6,628 bases of DNA. Source: Verrucomicrobiales bacterium. GTDB lineage: Bacteria; Verrucomicrobiota; Verrucomicrobiia; Methylacidiphilales; JAAUTS01. This document shows positions 4,168 to 6,628 of this stretch, one piece after another. Below the pieces are notes generated by a model that made no database searches, was not told where the DNA came from, and saw only the letters and a list, made by a program, of their open reading frames with translations. Both the position numbers and the translations under genes were made by a program. How positions within the stretch are numbered: position 1 is the stretch's first letter; every line of letters starts with the position of its first letter. Location of the stretch: positions 1-6,628 of the forward strand of contig JAITHY010000099.1 of assembly GCA_031279715.1 (NCBI GenBank), read 5' to 3'.

Positions 4168-6628
4168 ATGAAACAACCGCTTGCACATGAAAGTTTCGGG
4201 GAAATGGATCGCTTGCTCAAGGAGCGTATTGTCATCATCGACGGGGCGATGGGGACGATGATTCAGGGGCTGGGATTGCGGGAGGCTGATTATCGCGGGG
4301 AGCGCTTCAGGGACAGCGGGCGGGAGTTGAAGGGGAACAATGATTTGCTCAATGTGACCAAGCCGGCGGTGATTGAGCGGATTCACCGCGAGTATTTGCT
4401 GGCGGGGGCGGATTTGATTGAGACGAACACGTTTAACTCGCAGGCCGTGTCGTTGGCGGATTACGGGATGGAGGCGCTGGCCTATGAGTTATCGCGCGCG
4501 GGGGCGGCGGTGGCGCGGCGCGCCGCTGACGGTGTGATGGCGGAGCAGGCGGGACGGCGGTGTTTTGTGGCGGGGACGATGGGGCCGACGACGAAGACGG
4601 CGTCGATTTCCACGGACGTGAACAATCCGGCGGCGCGCGGGGTGACGTTTGACGCGCTGGTGGCGGCGTACGCGGAGCAGGCGCGCGGGTTGCTGGACGG
4701 CGGGGCGGATGTGCTGTTGGTGGAGACGATTTTTGACACGTTGAACGCGAAGGCGGCGTTTTTTGCCATTGAGCAGGTGTTTGATGAACGCGGGGGGCGG
4801 GTGCCGCTGATGGCGAGCGTGACGTTTATCCAGGCGGGCAGCAATCGTGGCGTGACAGGGCAGACGGTGGCGGCGTTTTGGCATTCGCTGGCGCATGTGC
4901 CGTTGCTGAGCGTGGGGATGAATTGCGCGCTGGGGCCTGCGGAGATGCGTCCGCTGATTGAGGAGTTGTCAGGATTGGCGCCGGTCAGGGTGTCCTGTCA
5001 TCCGAACGCGGGGCTGCCCGATCCGCTGTTGCCGGGCGGATTTCCGGAGACGCCGGAGTCATTGTCAGCGCAGTTGCGGGAATGGGCGGTGAATGGGTGG
5101 TTGAATTTGGTGGGCGGTTGTTGCGGGACGACCCCGGCGCATATCAAGGCGATTGCGGAGGCGGTGCGCGGATTGCCGCCGCGCGCGGCGCCGGTGGTGA
5201 AGCCGGCGCTCAGGCTCAGCGGGTTGGATGCGCTGACGGTGGCAAGGCAATTCCCGTCCGATTCCCAGGCTCAAGTTGCAAAAGTTTCTTCGCAATTGCA
5301 CGCTGACGCTCACGACGGGGGGTGCGCTTGTTGCGCGGGGAAATTCCCAGTCAATCCCAGGGCGCAAGATCCCGTGGAAAATAACCAACCGGCAGTTGTT
5401 CGCAATCAATTCATCATGGTCGGCGAGCGGACGAACGTGACCGGTTCGCCGAAGTTCGCAAGACTCATCAAGTCGGGGGATTACGACGGGGCGCTGACGG
5501 TGGCGCGCCAACAGGTGGAGAACGGGGCGCAGATTATTGACGTGTGCATGGACGAGGGGTTGTTGGACGGGAAGGAGGCGATGACGCGGTTTTTGAATTT
5601 GGTGGCGTCTGAGCCGGACATTGCGCGGGTGCCGCTGATGGTGGACAGTTCGCAGTGGGAGGTATTGGAGGCGGGGCTGAAGTGCGCGCAGGGGAAGGCG
5701 ATGGTCAATTCCATCAGTTTGAAGGAAGGGGAGGCGGAGTTGGTGCGCAAGGCGCGGTTGTTGCGGCGTTACGGCGCGGCGGCGGTGGTGATGTTGTTTG
5801 ACGAGCAGGGGCAGGCGGACACGCTGGCGCGGAAAATCGCGGTGGCGGAGCGCTCGTATCGCGTGTTGACGGAACGGGCGGGATTTCCGGCGGAGGATAT
5901 TGTTTTCGACCCGAACGTGCTGACGGTGGGGACGGGGATGGCGGAGCATAACAATTACGCGGTGGATTTCATCGAGGCGGTGCGGTGGATTAAGCGGCAT
6001 TTGCCGAACGTCAGCGTCAGCGGCGGGATTAGCAACGTGTCGTTTAGTTTTCGCGGGAACAATCCGGTGCGCGAGGCGATTCACGCGGCGTTTTTGTATC
6101 ACGCGGTACGGGCGGGGCTGGACATGGGCATTGTCAACGCGGGGATGCTGGCGGTGTACGATGAGGTGCCGCGGGATTTGCTGGAGTTGGTGGAGGATAT
6201 GCTGCTCAACCGGCGTCCGGACGCGACGGAGCGGTTGGTGGCGTTTGCGGCGACGGTGCACGGCCACGCCAAGGGCGGGGCGGAGACGGCGGAGTGGCGC
6301 AAAGGAACGGTGGAGGAACGGTTGGGTCACGCGCTGGTGAAGGGGATTACGGAGTTTGTGGACGCTGATGTTGAGGAGGCGCGGTTGAAGTACGGGAAGC
6401 CGCTGAGCGTCATTGAGGGGCCGCTGATGGCGGGGATGAATGTGGTGGGCGATTTGTTCGGCGCGGGGAAGATGTTTTTGCCGCAAGTAGTGAAGAGCGC
6501 GCGGGTGATGAAGCAGGCGGTGGCGCGGTTGCAGCCGTTTATGGAGGAGGAGCAGGCCGCTGGTGGCGGGGTGTGCCGCCAGGGAAAAGTGTTGCTGGCG
6601 ACGGTGAAGGGCGATGTGCATGACATTG
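4168..6628 (+). CDS. metH: Cobalamin-dependent methionine synthase, 5' part (cut by window end)
   Basis: MetH transfers a methyl group from 5-methyltetrahydrofolate via cobalamin to homocysteine in the cytoplasm. About 820 codons are present, without a stop. Domain order is classical. The homocysteine domain (about 20-345) has DGAMGTM at 25-31, IETNTFNS, and the zinc ligands Cys253 (MNCALGP), Cys318 and Cys319 (GGCCGTT). The folate (pterin-binding) domain starts at VGERTNVTGS (418) and includes MDEG, PLMVDSS, VNSIS, FDEQGQADT, FDPN and GGISNVSFSFRGN. The cobalamin cap region carries EGPLMAGMNVVGDLFGAGKMFLPQVVKSA, and the window ends in VKGDVHDI with the cobalt-ligand His818. The rest of the cobalamin domain and any reactivation domain lie outside. 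Two oddities are seen: about 51 extra residues between the homocysteine and folate domains, and Cys460 where DxNMDEG is usual. ATG 4168 is chosen as the first in-frame ATG; Met13 is an alternative. No good Shine-Dalgarno is seen. Confidence 0.96.
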   Translation, partial: MKQPLAHESFGEMDRLLKERIVIIDGAMGTMIQGLGLREADYRGERFRDSGRELKGNNDLLNVTKPAVIERIHREYLLAGADLIETNTFNSQAVSLADYGMEALAYELSRAGAAVARRAADGVMAEQAGRRCFVAGTMGPTTKTASISTDVNNPAARGVTFDALVAAYAEQARGLLDGGADVLLVETIFDTLNAKAAFFAIEQVFDERGGRVPLMASVTFIQAGSNRGVTGQTVAAFWHSLAHVPLLSVGMNCALGPAEMRPLIEELSGLAPVRVSCHPNAGLPDPLLPGGFPETPESLSAQLREWAVNGWLNLVGGCCGTTPAHIKAIAEAVRGLPPRAAPVVKPALRLSGLDALTVARQFPSDSQAQVAKVSSQLHADAHDGGCACCAGKFPVNPRAQDPVENNQPAVVRNQFIMVGERTNVTGSPKFARLIKSGDYDGALTVARQQVENGAQIIDVCMDEGLLDGKEAMTRFLNLVASEPDIARVPLMVDSSQWEVLEAGLKCAQGKAMVNSISLKEGEAELVRKARLLRRYGAAAVVMLFDEQGQADTLARKIAVAERSYRVLTERAGFPAEDIVFDPNVLTVGTGMAEHNNYAVDFIEAVRWIKRHLPNVSVSGGISNVSFSFRGNNPVREAIHAAFLYHAVRAGLDMGIVNAGMLAVYDEVPRDLLELVEDMLLNRRPDATERLVAFAATVHGHAKGGAETAEWRKGTVEERLGHALVKGITEFVDADVEEARLKYGKPLSVIEGPLMAGMNVVGDLFGAGKMFLPQVVKSARVMKQAVARLQPFMEEEQAAGGGVCRQGKVLLATVKGDVHDI
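5246..5274 (+). repeat. Degenerate 29-bp direct repeat, copy 1, within the metH insertion
   Basis: The copy begins GGCAATTCCCGTCC and ends CCCAGGCTCAA. Aligned to copy 2 at 5339-5367 with single-base gaps, about 22 positions agree; both share AATTCCC, a following TCCCAGG or TCCCAGGG, and a closing CAA. The two copies lie 93 bp apart, start to start, and frame the core of the inserted segment. Confidence 0.45.
5339..5367 (+). repeat. Degenerate 29-bp direct repeat, copy 2, within the metH insertion
   Basis: The copy begins GGAAATTCCCAGTC and ends CCCAGGGCGCAA. It pairs with copy 1 at 5246-5274. Between the copies lies a 64-bp spacer that includes the CACC-coding stretch. Such diverged tandem units suggest an old or degenerate mobile repeat rather than native metH sequence. 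Confidence 0.45.

Larger units (their letters stand above)
5245..5406 (+). repeat. In-frame insertion inside metH, between homocysteine and folate domains
   Basis: E. coli MetH has about 10 residues between LSGLEPL and VGERTN; here LSGLDAL (350-356) and VGERTN (418) are separated by 61. The surplus of about 51 residues lies roughly at residues 360-413. It is hydrophilic, with no MetH-like sequence, and carries CACC at 386-389. Its codons (CAA, AAA, TCC, CCC, GTT, AAT) contrast with the flanks, which overwhelmingly use G-ending codons such as GCG, GGG, ACG, GTG and TTG. The frame is kept. I infer a small repeat or palindromic-type element inserted in a tolerant interdomain linker, comparable in size and outcome to the Rickettsia palindromic elements found in frame in genes. 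Exact ends are uncertain by about 15 bp each side. A lineage-specific linker expansion is the alternative. Confidence 0.6.

Noticed and set aside
5245..5406. Intein or frameshift explanation for the extra metH sequence
   Set aside because: About 51 residues is far too short for an intein, and none of the splice-junction residues are apparent. The frame is intact on both sides, so it is not a frameshift.
5230..5504. Exact 14-bp repeat GCGCTGACGGTGGC at 5230-5243 and 5491-5504
   Set aside because: Both copies encode ALTVA in natural MetH positions (end of the homocysteine domain and the ALxVARQQVENGA helix) using the gene's preferred codons, so coincidence is the simpler reading.
5065..6621. 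Long minus-strand open frame of 518 codons antisense to metH
   Set aside because: Its product is a His/Arg/Pro/Leu-rich string with no domain. It arises because G-ending codons of metH rarely create stops on the complement. The plus-strand metH is unambiguous.

Overview
This window looks like an ordinary chromosomal stretch of a GC-rich, diderm (Gram-negative) bacterium. The outer membrane is implied by the autotransporter-type beta-barrel C-terminus at the left edge and by two proteins with export signals. A PVC-group organism (Verrucomicrobiota or a relative) would fit the poor Shine-Dalgarno sequences and the small secreted proteins of unknown family. That placement is a guess; no marker gene here settles it.

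Layout, left to right. Positions 1-165 hold the last 54 codons of an autotransporter-like outer-membrane beta-barrel gene. It is followed by a hairpin and then a strong intrinsic terminator (234-271). An extended -10 promoter (287-315) then drives a two-gene plus-strand unit. The first gene (352-894) is a membrane-anchored antibiotic-biosynthesis-monooxygenase-like (ABM) protein. Twenty bases later comes a 622-residue YtcJ-type metal-dependent amidohydrolase (915-2783) with an unusual Cys/His-rich tail. Convergent to these is a minus-strand pair whose ends overlap as ATGA. The upstream gene (3375-4061) encodes a secreted protein carrying a GH-S...CHSG signature like that of caspase-fold (clan CD) cysteine peptidases. 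The downstream gene (2812-3378) encodes a small secreted protein of unknown family. A 106-bp AT-rich, palindrome-rich divergent intergenic region separates this pair from metH (4168 to the window end), cobalamin-dependent methionine synthase. metH is cut by the window edge just after the cobalt-ligating DVHD motif.

The most interesting points are two. First, metH carries about 51-54 extra in-frame residues exactly between its homocysteine and folate domains. The extra DNA contains two degenerate 29-bp direct repeats and has codon use unlike the rest of metH, which suggests a small repeat element that invaded the gene and was tolerated in a linker. Second, the translationally coupled secreted pair contains what looks like an undescribed caspase-like protein. 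The amidohydrolase/ABM pair is probably a catabolic or detoxification unit with unknown substrate. The metH product makes methionine from homocysteine and methyl-tetrahydrofolate. No functional link between the three units is evident.
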